Of a stretch of 64,000 nucleotides of DNA, positions 55,245-64,000 are shown in pieces. The first letter of the stretch is position 1; each line of letters starts with the position of its first letter. The stretch lies in contig CAZFBA010000003.1 in NCBI GenBank assembly GCA_964517135.1, forward strand, positions 124,001-188,000, given 5' to 3'. The stretch is from CAZFBA01 sp964517135. Its GTDB lineage: Bacteria; Cyanobacteriota; Vampirovibrionia; JBFMGH01. The notes beneath the pieces were generated by a model that saw nothing but the letters and a program-made list of their open reading frames with translations, was not told where the DNA came from and did not search any database. The translations under genes and the position numbers were made by a program.

Positions 55245-56060
55245 ATGTTTACACTTCCTCAAATAAAAAAAGAGCTTTCCAGACGCTATAAACAGGATAT
55301 TGCTCTTGATATTCTTGAGAATTACATTCATATCTGGAACATTGAACCGGCTATTAAAGATAAAATGCTTTATGACGAAAATTCATTGTACAAATTATCA
55401 AGAGGTATCAAGCTAACCAATGATGGATTCAACGAAAACGCTATCACAGATATTATTAATACCCGAAAGAAAGAAAATGGCAAAACTAAAAAGACCATCG
55501 ACGAATACGTTTATGAGAAAGTGGAAGAGGCGATAAATATACTCAGGGAAGAAGGCAATAATAATGATGCAGAAAAGCTGAAGTCTGTATTAAAATCTAA
55601 AAACGAAGAGAAGCAAAGGAAAATTAACTATCAAACTAATCCTTCCAGGCCGGTCAGCAAAGAAATGCCTGCAACCAATGTAGTTAAGCTTAATAAAGAA
55701 AAGCCACATCAATATATAAGTAAAGATACTCAGGAAGATAAAAGCACCGCTGAAAGACCCTCAGGAGAAGCTAAAGAGAAGGTTAGTGACTCTGTTATCA
55801 ATAAATTATCTGATAAAATTTCTGAAAAAGTGTCCTTTTCTGTAGTAGAATCATTGCTTGACTATTTTAAAGCAGAAGAATTTCTTTACAGGCTGGGCTC
55901 TTTTGGATCTCTGAGAAGGGATAATGAAATATTATCAAAGCAAGTCGAAGAGCTTATTAAGGCAAATTCAATGCTGGAAGATAAACTCTTTGAACTAGAA
56001 GTTAAAAACAGAAACTATAAAAGAATCTGGAAAAATTTATACTTTAAAATGAATGGATAA
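55245..56060 (+). CDS. Hypothetical MerR-like/coiled-coil protein, 271 aa
   Basis: Residues 1-75 look like a MerR-type winged helix ('FTLPQIKKELSRRY...NSLYKLSRGIKL...FNENAITDII'), followed by a charged flexible middle (80-180) and a C-terminal coiled coil (about 215-262). It may be a DNA-binding or spatial-organisation protein; no partner is adjacent. A strong terminator follows. The ATG has AGGTGACATA upstream as a modest ribosome binding site. Confidence 0.6.
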   Translation: MFTLPQIKKELSRRYKQDIALDILENYIHIWNIEPAIKDKMLYDENSLYKLSRGIKLTNDGFNENAITDIINTRKKENGKTKKTIDEYVYEKVEEAINILREEGNNNDAEKLKSVLKSKNEEKQRKINYQTNPSRPVSKEMPATNVVKLNKEKPHQYISKDTQEDKSTAERPSGEAKEKVSDSVINKLSDKISEKVSFSVVESLLDYFKAEEFLYRLGSFGSLRRDNEILSKQVEELIKANSMLEDKLFELEVKNRNYKRIWKNLYFKMNG

Positions 56061-56082
56061 AAGAGGTTAAGGTAAAGTGAGT

Positions 56083-56110
56083 GGGTGCTTTAATGCACCC
56101 TTTTATTTTT
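56083..56110 (+). terminator. Strong intrinsic terminator
   Basis: A perfect 6-bp stem GGGTGC / GCACCC (56083-56088 with 56095-56100) followed by TTTTATTTTT, 22 bases after the preceding stop. Confidence 0.85.
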
Positions 56111-56194
56111 AAGGGACTAACATAGCCTGTTTTTGTAGAAATTTTTAAAAGATATTGCTTAATTTTTTAGAGAAAAAGTCTTTATTTCAAGCTT

Positions 56195-56902
56195 TTATGG
56201 AGTGTTGTTATAGAGAAACTCTGCAATGCTAATATCTTCTGGTGTTGTAATCTTAAGATTTCTGTAATCACCTTCTACGACAACCGTATTAACACCGATG
56301 TTTTCAACCAGTGCGCAATCATCTGTTGAAGTATACCCTTCATTGATAGCTTTTTCGTGAGCTTCATAGATGAGGTCAAACTGAAAAGCCTGTGGGGTCT
56401 GAATAGCCCATAGGAGTTCTCTTTTGGGAGTACTGACAATAGTCTTAGAGAAAGGAGTATCAGCCTGTTTTATTGTATCTTTGGGTCTTATGCCCAGGGC
56501 AACAGCTTTATGCTTGACAGCTCCTTGAATACATTTATCAATCAATTTAGGATCCAGTAGTGGTCGGGCTCCATCATGAATGACTACATAAGAACAGCTG
56601 ATATCATTTTGTTTAAGAAAGTCCAGTGCTTTTTTAACTGATTCCTGTCGTGTTTTGCCTCCAAAGACGATATTTTTAACTTTATCCAGGTCACTGGTTC
56701 TGACCATTTTAGCGACGGAGGTTTTGATGCTTTCTGAGATAACGAGAATAATAGAATGTATAAAAGCCGAGTCTTGAAATGCCTTAATAGCGTGCAGCAA
56801 AACAGGTTTGGTATCAATATTAGCTAATAACTTGTTCTGGCCAAATCTTTTGCTTGAACCTGCTGCCAGAATGATGCCTGTAGTTGCGTAGTTTTCTGTC
56901 AT
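56195..56902 (-). CDS. ispD: 2-C-methyl-D-erythritol 4-phosphate cytidylyltransferase
   Basis: About 235 residues. Transfers CMP from CTP to MEP in the non-mevalonate isoprenoid pathway. The nucleotide-binding LAAGSSKRFG loop near residue 12, the HDGARP block and 'TPQAFQFDLI' are all present. The frame allows a TTG start at 56914 overlapping thiL; the ATG at 56902 is preferred because the protein then begins shortly before the first strand. The thiL stop lies 8 bases upstream of this ATG, so the two genes are probably translated from one message. Confidence 0.95.
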   Translation of the reverse strand: MTENYATTGIILAAGSSKRFGQNKLLANIDTKPVLLHAIKAFQDSAFIHSIILVISESIKTSVAKMVRTSDLDKVKNIVFGGKTRQESVKKALDFLKQNDISCSYVVIHDGARPLLDPKLIDKCIQGAVKHKAVALGIRPKDTIKQADTPFSKTIVSTPKRELLWAIQTPQAFQFDLIYEAHEKAINEGYTSTDDCALVENIGVNTVVVEGDYRNLKITTPEDISIAEFLYNNTP

Positions 56903-56910
56903 AATCCCGC

Positions 56911-57915
56911 TCAAAAATGCTTGAAAGTAGCTTCTTCTTCTAATAAATACTCATCGAGTTCTATAACAGTATTTTCTGAAATCAAGGAAATACTGCACTT
57001 TCCTTCGATTATGTCACCAATACAGGTAAATTGAAAGTCTGTGTTCTTATATAATACCTCAAGATCTTCTTCATTGCAGGTAAAAATTAATTCAAAATCC
57101 TCACCGCCGTATAGAGCAGCCTGGAAAGAGTTTACATTTAGAATTCTATGAATATCAAAGAGTTCTGGAGCTATTGGTATACGATCCATATAGATATTAA
57201 AGCGTTTTTCGCTTTTTGTTGATATCTGATAGAGGGCATCAGCGAGACCATCGCTGGTATCCATCATGCAATATTCTTGGTAATCAGTATTGTTAAGGAA
57301 ATATTGAGCTTCATGTATTCTTGGCCAGGGTTTAGTGTGTCTTGAAATTATATTATGTATTGTATCATTTTCTTGCAGATTTTTGGATCCTTGGAGCAGT
57401 AACAAGCCGGTGTAGCTGGCTCCGTAGTCACCAGTAGTAATTATTTTCTGGCCTATTTTAGCGAATTTGCGGCCTGTTTTCTTTTTTGTTTTGCCTGTAG
57501 CAGTTACTGTTACAACCAGTACATCACATCTGGTAAGGTCTCCTCCGACAATGTTAACTCCGAACTGTTCTGTGAGGTATATCATTCCGTTATAAAATTC
57601 TCTTACGAAGTCTATGTCTATATATTGAGGCATAGCGAGTGATACCAGCAGGTATTCACATATTCCCCCGGAAGCTGCAATATCGCTCAGGTTCACAGCT
57701 GCGGCTTTATAGCCCAGCTCAAAAGGAGTATGGGTATTCAGTTTAAAGTGTGTATTTTCAACGAGGGTATCACAAGTAAGTACGGTGCCGGTTTCGTTTA
57801 TGACAGCAGTATCATCGCCGATGATATTTAGCTTGCTGTCTGCGATATCTTTTATCGCCTGTATCAGCTCAAATTCTTTCATCTGGTTACTTTCGGAGTT
57901 AATAGCATTTTGCAT
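56911..57915 (-). CDS. thiL: Thiamine-monophosphate kinase
   Basis: 334 residues from the first ATG; the ATG at 57882 (MKEFELIQAI) would give 323 and looks like the usual family start. Phosphorylates thiamine monophosphate to the diphosphate cofactor. PurM/AIRS-like fold with 'IGDDTAVI', 'NLSDIAASGG', 'GGDLTRCD', 'DTSDGLADAL' and 'GGEDFELIF' in order. Together with thiC at 3184 this shows thiamin synthesis, though the genes are 52 kb apart. It precedes ispD on the same strand. Confidence 0.95.
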   Translation of the reverse strand: MQNAINSESNQMKEFELIQAIKDIADSKLNIIGDDTAVINETGTVLTCDTLVENTHFKLNTHTPFELGYKAAAVNLSDIAASGGICEYLLVSLAMPQYIDIDFVREFYNGMIYLTEQFGVNIVGGDLTRCDVLVVTVTATGKTKKKTGRKFAKIGQKIITTGDYGASYTGLLLLQGSKNLQENDTIHNIISRHTKPWPRIHEAQYFLNNTDYQEYCMMDTSDGLADALYQISTKSEKRFNIYMDRIPIAPELFDIHRILNVNSFQAALYGGEDFELIFTCNEEDLEVLYKNTDFQFTCIGDIIEGKCSISLISENTVIELDEYLLEEEATFKHF

Positions 57916-58013
57916 TCAACAAATAACTTTATTACATTGAAGATTTTATCAGTTAAGCGAAAAATATAAAAGAAGGTGGTTTAAAATGATATTTCTTTTC
58001 AGCCTATCAGTAG

Positions 58014-58135
58014 CCCTCCCGCCCACCCCAGGGGTTAGTTTTACAGGTAAATTGGTATAATACCTCTGCAAACATGACTTCATACCAGCCTGAGCGTGTG
58101 AAGACTTGAGTGAGTGCAGGCAGCTGTCAGGGCAA
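58014..58135 (+). repeat. Repeat family A, copy 3 (diverged)
   Basis: Shares CCCTCCCGCCCACCCCAGG, ACCTCTGCAAACATGACT and CTTGAGTGAGTG with copies 1 and 2, in the same order; the CCTTTAGCGAGG block is missing. It ends close to a GGGCAATTG that also ends copy 2. Confidence 0.6.
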
Positions 58136-58149
58136 TTGAAAAAAACGGC

Positions 58150-58173
58150 AAAAAAAAACGGCTTTTTGCCGTT
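58150..58173 (-). terminator. Strong intrinsic terminator
   Basis: On the minus strand AACGGC, loop AAAAA, GCCGTT followed by a nine-T run. It lies 67 bases beyond the stop of the 109-residue gene at 58240. Confidence 0.85.
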
Positions 58174-58239
58174 AAATGAGCCACACAAGAGATTTGCAAG
58201 GTTTTATTAATTTTCTGAAACTGGAGAAAGTTAGTAAAA

Positions 58240-58569
58240 TTAAGCGAATGTTTTGAATGACATATCGATGTTCTTGTCGATAACTTTTTGAACTGCTGAT
58301 ATTTCGGTTTGAAGAGCTTGTTGCTGAGTGTCAACCCTTCTTAACTGAAGTTCAAGAGCTTTGTCAATCTGCTGAAGAGCTTCTACTCTGGTTTGAAGAG
58401 TTGCTGCGTCCTGTGAATCGGGGTCTAAATTTGTTTGAGCGTTGAAAAGCATTCCGACGGCGTTGGCTATTTTAAGCCTTTCCTGGTTAATTCTTTGTCC
58501 TTGCATTTCAACATCTGATTTTCTGGCGGTTAAAACTAAGAATCTTGCTTGTGATGCTGCTAAACCCAT
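58240..58569 (-). CDS. Small helical protein starting MGLAASQARF, 109 aa
   Basis: Almost entirely alpha-helical and coiled-coil-like, Gln/Glu/Arg-rich, with no signal peptide or Cys. A perfect AAGGAG lies 7-8 bases before the ATG and a strong terminator follows, so it is a well-expressed monocistronic gene by appearance. I recall proteins opening with this motif as recurrent, often multi-copy, in Melainabacteria; their role is unknown. It is one of the reasons for the taxonomic guess. Confidence 0.75.
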   Translation of the reverse strand: MGLAASQARFLVLTARKSDVEMQGQRINQERLKIANAVGMLFNAQTNLDPDSQDAATLQTRVEALQQIDKALELQLRRVDTQQQALQTEISAVQKVIDKNIDMSFKTFA

Positions 58570-58946
58570 ATCGTACTCCTTTTTATCTCTTGTGACTCAA
58601 ATTTTTTGTATATCTTGCGTATATCTCTTGTATATATAAAAACAAGTTTTTTCTCCGAATTGCCTGATTTGCTTTAAATATGAAGAAACATTAAGATATC
58701 CGTTTTTGACTTTGATAAAAACCTTTTTGGGGCTAACCTCTCTAGAATAATGCTTCTAGCAATACATTTGAAGGTCTTTCACTGGAATAGTGCTGACATT
58801 AGATTTTTTCCAAAAATACAAATAAATTTGTTCTTAAAGTAAGAAACCATGGCAAATCCTTAAAATACTCTTCCAGTAAGCATCTTAAGTGATATATACT
58901 TTTTGCATCTATTTTAGATTTTTCTTTATAAGTATAAAAAATTACA
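58570..58946. other. Intergenic region, no supported gene
   Basis: About 377 AT-rich bases with the promoter of the 109-residue gene expected near 58600-58680. A minus-strand frame at 58799-59026 overlaps the end of the downstream membrane-protein gene in another frame and has no support. Confidence 0.4.
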
Positions 58947-60374
58947 TTATTTGTTGTTATCAGAGATAAGTTTATGTTCTGAGGATATTGAAGGTTTTTT
59001 AGCAGCGATCGTGACAATATAAGCAAGGATTACAGGCAATATACCCAGAAATACTCTGTCAGCACTGCTATAAAGGTGTAACAAAACTTCATGCGGGCTG
59101 ATCAGGTAAACTGCAATAATAGCCGAGAAATTCAGCAGAAAAAGCCCGCCAAAAAAGGTTAGTTCCCTGTAGCATCTGCCTGTAATGCCTGCAATTAAAA
59201 AGATTGTAAATACATAATAGAGTAAACCCCAATTATTCAGGTTAAACATATTCTTCATAAATAGAAAATCGACAATATCTGGTAATCTATTAAGGTTCTG
59301 AGCTGGCTCAAAAGCTACCAGGCCTGAAAGTGAGACGATATCATTAGTGATTCCTGCCAGTTTAACACTAAGAAGCCAGGGTAAATTTAACAAAATTGCT
59401 ACAAGAAAGGCCACCAGAAGCGATTTTGCCCGTGTTTTAAATTGATCACAATACTTTAAACAAAAAACTGTCGAAATAATAAAAAGTGTCAGACTAAAGA
59501 GCATACCTTCATTTTTGGTCATTATCATTGCTGCAAATCCTGCTCCTGCTGGTATAAGGTATTCAACCTGTACCTTTTCTGAAAAAAGATATTGATAAAG
59601 AAAATATAGTGCCAGCATATGATAAGTTGAAAGTACACCATCGGCATAAGCTCCCATAAAATTAAGAGCTATAACTGGCATGGCAATAAATGATATTAGT
59701 AGAAGCCACGAAAGCAGGTTATTTATATGCTTTTTTGTAAAACTGTAAATAAGTATTGCATAGCTTATAAACGTCATACTAAAAAAGACCTGGGTTGTCT
59801 GAGGGCTAAAGACGCCTTTAAAACCTGCAATGACTGCCTGCACAAGAGGTACCAGCAAAGGATAATCCATATGAATATAGCCCGAATGTCTTAAGAGGTC
59901 ATAATCAAAAGCATTCAGGCTAATTAATTTGGCCTTTATACTCCATATCATCCAGGCATCCCAGGCCCATACAGGCTTTACATAGTTAAAGAAAACAATT
60001 TCAGCAAAAAAGACCACAACAACTATAAATAAAATATCTGTTATAAATCTGTGTTTAGTTTTCTCAGAAGTTCTTTCAGAGATAGAATGCCTCAATGATT
60101 CCAGTCTGGTAGCAATTTTGCCAGAAAGACCCAGAAAAACAAGCAAAGGAATAAGCAGGACAAATAATACGTTGATCTGTATACCTGCAAAGCTAATAAG
60201 CAAAAAGATAAGAGATATAAAGGATATTATCAGGCAGCCAGTGAGCCATGAAGAAGCAATAATTACAGGCATTTCCAGCTTCTCAAGAAGGTTTTTGAAG
60301 AGAGCCAGCATTAAAAAACCTGTCAAACAGATAAGAAAAACAATCGATATCATAAATATAAAGTCATAGATCAT
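58947..60374 (-). CDS. Polytopic membrane protein, GT-C (ArnT/PMT-like)
   Basis: 475 residues with about 11-12 membrane helices. The first large loop after helix 4 carries 'VWAWDAWMIWSIKAKLI' followed by 'HMDYPLLVPLVQA', a layout seen in polyprenyl-sugar-dependent glycosyltransferases (acidic catalytic residue in the first periplasmic loop). The acceptor is unknown. It overlaps the upstream 193-residue membrane-protein gene by 4 bases and belongs to a mutS2-linked cluster. Confidence 0.75.
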   Translation of the reverse strand: MIYDFIFMISIVFLICLTGFLMLALFKNLLEKLEMPVIIASSWLTGCLIISFISLIFLLISFAGIQINVLFVLLIPLLVFLGLSGKIATRLESLRHSISERTSEKTKHRFITDILFIVVVVFFAEIVFFNYVKPVWAWDAWMIWSIKAKLISLNAFDYDLLRHSGYIHMDYPLLVPLVQAVIAGFKGVFSPQTTQVFFSMTFISYAILIYSFTKKHINNLLSWLLLISFIAMPVIALNFMGAYADGVLSTYHMLALYFLYQYLFSEKVQVEYLIPAGAGFAAMIMTKNEGMLFSLTLFIISTVFCLKYCDQFKTRAKSLLVAFLVAILLNLPWLLSVKLAGITNDIVSLSGLVAFEPAQNLNRLPDIVDFLFMKNMFNLNNWGLLYYVFTIFLIAGITGRCYRELTFFGGLFLLNFSAIIAVYLISPHEVLLHLYSSADRVFLGILPVILAYIVTIAAKKPSISSEHKLISDNNK

Positions 60375-60952
60375 TTTTCTGGATCCTCAAGCTTCAATAA
60401 GATCAACTGATCAGATATTTTTTCCATATCTCTGATTCTATCGTGCGGTATTTCAATATTTATACGGGGTTTATTACTCATATTCACTATTATAATGTAA
60501 TTTGATTCTTCTGGCCCTGCTGCAATCTTTCGTGGAGCCAGATAATAGGATAATTGAAACTTAGTCATAACGTTTTCATAAGCACTATCCCAGGGTTCAG
60601 CAAAATAAAATGTTTCACCGGGTTTAATGGTTTTATCCAGCAACTGATAAAACCTGAAAATATTTTCTGGTAAAAGTTTTTGCATGGCTTCAGCCTGAGA
60701 TAGCCCTGTAAAACGCTGGTTTTCAAGAAACATTCTTTGCATAAAAACTGGCAAATAAACAGAATTTATTACTATTAAAGCTCCAAGAACAATAAAATTA
60801 AATTTATGTATCTTATCTTTATGCATCCTGTAGCAGTAAACCAGCAAAACAAATATTAACAGGGCAAATAAAATAACAAACAGGTTATATTCTACAGGTT
60901 TAAAGAGTAAAAAGACATCATTAACTGTTATATAAGAGTTACCGGAAGTCAT
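60371..60952 (-). CDS. Membrane protein, 193 aa, partner of the GT-C-like protein
   Basis: Two membrane helices (about 22-42 and 50-70) followed by a roughly 120-residue soluble extracytoplasmic domain. The C-terminal part resembles the globular tails of larger GT-C proteins, so the two genes may be a split enzyme. It overlaps both neighbours by 4 bases (with mutS2 by ATGA), indicating translational coupling. Confidence 0.6.
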   Translation of the reverse strand: MTSGNSYITVNDVFLLFKPVEYNLFVILFALLIFVLLVYCYRMHKDKIHKFNFIVLGALIVINSVYLPVFMQRMFLENQRFTGLSQAEAMQKLLPENIFRFYQLLDKTIKPGETFYFAEPWDSAYENVMTKFQLSYYLAPRKIAAGPEESNYIIIVNMSNKPRINIEIPHDRIRDMEKISDQLILLKLEDPEK

Positions 60953-63336
60953 ACGAGATCCACCACACTAATACCATCGCCCCCTTCGTTTTCTTTGCCG
61001 GGTCTGAATTCTTTAACATATGGAGAAGACTTTAAATATTCCCTAACAGCCTTACGTAAAGCGCCTGTACCGTGCCCGTGTATCACATAAACTGACGGCA
61101 TTCCAGTAAGAGAAGCTTTATCCAGATATATTTCAAGTTCTTGCAGTCCATCTTCGACTGTTTTACCTCTCAAATCACAGGTATTGTTTATATTTCTGTG
61201 ACCAGAAGATTTTGTTACAGAGTCTTTTACCTTAAATGAAGGTCTGTAGTCATCCGTCTTCTTTTTATCTGCCTGATACAGATCTTCTGCTCTTACAGTT
61301 GTCTTAATTAGCCCCATCTGTACAACGACTTTATTGTTTTTGTCGGGCAGAGAAACGATTGTTGCAGTCTGTCCAATATCTTTCAACAGTACTGTATCAC
61401 CTGTTTTTGCTTTTTGCCAGTTGACAGGCTGTGGACCCTCTTTCTTTTCTAGTTTCTGACGATAATAATCTATTTTTTTTCTGGCCCTGTGATCTACGCC
61501 GGCAAGCTCTGAATGAGCCCTTTTTGCAGTTTTTTCTGTACGCTCAGCCCTGAGTTCACTAAGTATTTCAAGCACTTCAGCTCTGGCTTTGCTTAGTTCA
61601 GAATTCAGATTACGTCTGAAAGTATGAAGAGCCTGTGAACGTGTAGCATTAAATTTTTCAAGATACTTTTCATACTGTGCTTTTAGTTCTTCAGCGTATT
61701 CATGCTTTGATTTTGCTTTATTATACTCACTATTTACCTCTTTTTGAACCTTCTGAAGCTCATCAAGCATTAATGAAAAATCGTCTTCGGTTGAGGTATA
61801 TATTTCACGTGCTCTTTCAACAATATCTTTTTTAAGACCAAGGTTTTTAGCTATTGTTGTAGCATTAGACTTTCCAGGAATGCCCATCAGCAGCTTAAAA
61901 GTAGGCGTAAGTGTTTCCAGATCAAACTCTACGCTGGCATTATAGAAGCCTTTATGAGAAAAGGCCAGTGTTTTCAATCCCCCATAATGGGTTGTAACAA
62001 CAGTATTAGCTTCTTTATTGTTTAGATGTTCCAGCAGGGCTTGAGCCAGAGCAGTACCTTCTGCCGGGTCTGTGCCAGCTCCCAGCTCATCTATCAGTAT
62101 CAATGAATCTTGATCAGCCCTGTTGACAATGTTAATGATACCCTTCATATGAGCTGAAAAGGTTGATAGGTTTTGTTCGATACTTTGATGTTCTCCTATT
62201 TCACAGAATACAGAGGAATACAGATAAATGCTAGAGTCTGATTCAGCTGGTATGTGCATCCCTGATGCTGCCATAAGAAGGCAAAGCCCTATAGTTTTTA
62301 GCATTACTGTCTTGCCACCAGCATTAGCCCCTGTAACAATAAGGGTATTATACTCTTCACCAAGTGTTACAGTGTTAGCAACTACCTTTTTGATGGTTCT
62401 AATGAGTATTGGATGTCTGGCCATCCTCAGGAGGATAACTTTATTTGTGTTAATTTCAGGTTCACCGGCATCTAAAAGCTTACTGTATCTTGCTTTTGCA
62501 AATATACTATCTATTCTGGCCATAATATCCATATTAATATAGATTATTTCAGCTTCCTGTGCGACTTTGTGCGTGAGATCAGCCAGAATTCTATGTATTT
62601 CATGCTCTATGTTGAGTTCTGTTTCTTTTATCCGGTTGTTGATTTCTACGAGTTCACGGGGTTCTATGTAAATTGTTGCACCGCTTGCGGAGCTATCATG
62701 AACAATACCGGGTATATGAGATTTGTGTTCTGCTTTTACAGGAAGCACATAGCGTTCATTTCTCATTGTATAAACTGGTTCCTGAAGATATTTCAGTATA
62801 GCCTGAGAGTGCATGATTGAATTGAAACGATCTTTCAGGTTAGAAGTTTGATCTCTCAGACTGTCTTTGAGTTGTTTTAGTGCCGGGCTTGCTGTATCTT
62901 TAAGAATACCAGAAGGTTCAAAACATCTGAATATTTGATCAAGCAATTTTGATGGGTCAATTAAAAAAGAGGCCGTGTGAGATATTTGTGGATAGGTTTC
63001 TTCCTGTTTTTCAAAAAAGGCTTTAAGCTTTTGTGCAGCAGTAAGGGTTGATCCGATATTTTTAAAATCTTCAGCTTCAAGAGTGATACCTTTACAGGCG
63101 TTTTGAACTGCCTCTCTTATATCATATATTGATGATAGAGGTGGGTCTATTGCCTGCTGCAACATAGATTTTGCTTCAGTAGTCAGGGTCAATTCGTGCC
63201 TGACCTCTTCAATATCTGATTGAGGGTTAAGTGAGAGACAAAGTTCTTTACCCGGTTTGCTGGATGCCTGACCGGCAAGGTCTTCGAGTATTACGTACCA
63301 CTCAAGGTCTTTCAGAGTTTTTTCTTCTACAAACAT
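60949..63336 (-). CDS. mutS2: Endonuclease MutS2
   Basis: 795 residues: a MutS core without the mismatch-recognition domain, Walker A TGANAGGKTV, Walker B LILIDELGAGTDP, a long coiled-coil clamp (about 520-640), a KOW-like segment and a C-terminal Smr domain with 'DLRGKTVEDG' and 'VIHGHGTGALR'. MutS2 acts against homeologous recombination and on stalled or collided ribosomes in some species. First gene of a three-gene overlapping unit with the two membrane-protein genes. Confidence 0.95.
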   Translation of the reverse strand: MFVEEKTLKDLEWYVILEDLAGQASSKPGKELCLSLNPQSDIEEVRHELTLTTEAKSMLQQAIDPPLSSIYDIREAVQNACKGITLEAEDFKNIGSTLTAAQKLKAFFEKQEETYPQISHTASFLIDPSKLLDQIFRCFEPSGILKDTASPALKQLKDSLRDQTSNLKDRFNSIMHSQAILKYLQEPVYTMRNERYVLPVKAEHKSHIPGIVHDSSASGATIYIEPRELVEINNRIKETELNIEHEIHRILADLTHKVAQEAEIIYINMDIMARIDSIFAKARYSKLLDAGEPEINTNKVILLRMARHPILIRTIKKVVANTVTLGEEYNTLIVTGANAGGKTVMLKTIGLCLLMAASGMHIPAESDSSIYLYSSVFCEIGEHQSIEQNLSTFSAHMKGIINIVNRADQDSLILIDELGAGTDPAEGTALAQALLEHLNNKEANTVVTTHYGGLKTLAFSHKGFYNASVEFDLETLTPTFKLLMGIPGKSNATTIAKNLGLKKDIVERAREIYTSTEDDFSLMLDELQKVQKEVNSEYNKAKSKHEYAEELKAQYEKYLEKFNATRSQALHTFRRNLNSELSKARAEVLEILSELRAERTEKTAKRAHSELAGVDHRARKKIDYYRQKLEKKEGPQPVNWQKAKTGDTVLLKDIGQTATIVSLPDKNNKVVVQMGLIKTTVRAEDLYQADKKKTDDYRPSFKVKDSVTKSSGHRNINNTCDLRGKTVEDGLQELEIYLDKASLTGMPSVYVIHGHGTGALRKAVREYLKSSPYVKEFRPGKENEGGDGISVVDLV

Positions 63337-63370
63337 TAATTTCTATAACTTTACTGCTGATGTTTCTCAT

Positions 63371-63886
63371 TTATTGTTCTAGCTGCTTTAAAATAAACTT
63401 TTCAAGAGAGTGATTTGCAGCCTGAATAATACTGACATCTTTAACTTCACCTTCCATGTGATAGTTATTGCAAAGTGTCCAGGTTATCTGGCTTTCTGGT
63501 ACCCTTGGAATCCAGTAGTATTCTTCGATTTTAGAACTTAACGCTTCTTCTATCCCAGTTTTTTTAGCAACTGTAACAATTATCTGGGTTCCTTCAGGCT
63601 CATTTTTATATATATAATCAAAATTAAAAGTTATATAAAGGTTACCATAATCTATTTTCAAAAGCCTTTCACCCTGTGTATACTTTAATTCTTCGGCATT
63701 GAGATCTTTATTGATTCTGTTAGCTCTTTCTATTAGATATTGAACCATTTTCAGAAACTCATCAGCCCTGTTATCAAGGATAAGTTTTTTTCTTTTCTGA
63801 ACTTTTTCTATCTCTTCAAGCCTTTTGCGTTCCTCTGTTTCTTTTTTCTTCTTTATTTCCAGTATTTTTTCTGCCAGTGGATCCAT
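63371..63886 (-). CDS. Hypothetical protein, 171 aa
   Basis: A Lys/Glu-rich N-terminal coiled coil (1-45) is followed by a mixed alpha/beta domain with one Cys. No family is recognised. It lies 34 bases upstream of mutS2 on the same strand and may be co-transcribed with it. The rest of the window (63887-64000) shows no gene; it contains a short resemblance to repeat B near 63940. Confidence 0.6.
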   Translation of the reverse strand: MDPLAEKILEIKKKKETEERKRLEEIEKVQKRKKLILDNRADEFLKMVQYLIERANRINKDLNAEELKYTQGERLLKIDYGNLYITFNFDYIYKNEPEGTQIIVTVAKKTGIEEALSSKIEEYYWIPRVPESQITWTLCNNYHMEGEVKDVSIIQAANHSLEKFILKQLEQ

Positions 63887-64000
63887 AAAAATTAACCCTA
63901 TTTTTTACCTTACCCAGCTTTATTTTAACAATAAAATAGACCAGTGCATAATTAATACTGTTCCTTGAATGAAATGAAATATTCCAGCAACTTGGTTACA

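Noticed and set aside
55083..55331. Minus-strand 82-codon frame
   Set aside because: Overlaps the start of the 271-residue gene, which has better coding character, and has no ribosome binding site.
1..64000. CRISPR array, tRNA or rRNA genes
   Set aside because: No regularly spaced direct repeats and no cloverleaf or T-loop sequence in a suitable context were found by eye; a tRNAscan-type search would settle the tRNA question.

Overview
The window is AT-rich bacterial chromosome with a two-membrane (diderm) envelope: TolC-type outer-membrane efflux, lipoproteins and type IV pilin-like proteins. The best guess for the source is a non-photosynthetic relative of Cyanobacteria (Melainabacteria/Vampirovibrionia). 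That guess rests on the overall gene set and on several lineage-style hypothetical proteins (a 109-aa 'MGLAASQARF' protein at 58240-58569, and those at 5717-7090, 19751-20299 and 54000-54473), which are recalled from memory and not searched. No tRNA, rRNA, CRISPR array, transposase or phage gene was seen. Housekeeping genes include coaX, thiC, thiL, ispD, secA, prfB, mutS2 and an sbcC-type gene.

Layout. 0-7 kb: a STAS protein, a hypothetical gene, coaX, thiC, a lipoprotein, a secreted protein and a large membrane protein. 7.1-8 kb: a GC-richer patch of dispersed repeats. 8-9.6 kb: a 73-aa Cys-rich peptide gene followed by a radical SAM/SPASM gene with an N-terminal PqqD-like region; this looks like a compact RiPP (modified peptide) locus and is the most novel item here. 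10.5-17.65 kb: a six-gene overlapping operon, tetR-MFP-ABC-permease-permease-TolC (YbhGFSR-like), with palindromic operators upstream. 17.8-19.4 kb: a B12-binding radical SAM protein. 20.5-23.6 kb: sbcC. 24-27.4 kb: small envelope proteins and a CNT nucleoside transporter. 28-35.1 kb: one 2384-residue secreted protein with a C39-like papain-fold head and a long TPR region. 35.8-38.9 kb: three pilin-like genes. 40.3-44.6 kb: an orphan response regulator, an orphan peptide-binding lipoprotein, a STAS protein and a GT-C-like membrane protein. 46.2-53.4 kb: a membrane spermidine-synthase-like/TPR fusion, secA, and prfB with a +1 frameshift site. 54-64 kb: hypotheticals, ispD-thiL, two membrane proteins and mutS2.

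The intergenic spaces carry at least four families of short dispersed repeats. The clearest is a pair of about 200-bp MITE-like elements in opposite orientation (45015-45217 and 54791-54992), with imperfect terminal inverted repeats and a perfect-looking central hairpin. Other families are a roughly 78-85-bp palindromic element (three full copies and one partial), a GC-rich composite repeat (three copies plus fragments) and a roughly 40-bp element (three copies). Several strong intrinsic terminators are visible, including one on the minus strand at 1767-1790 with no obvious gene feeding it.
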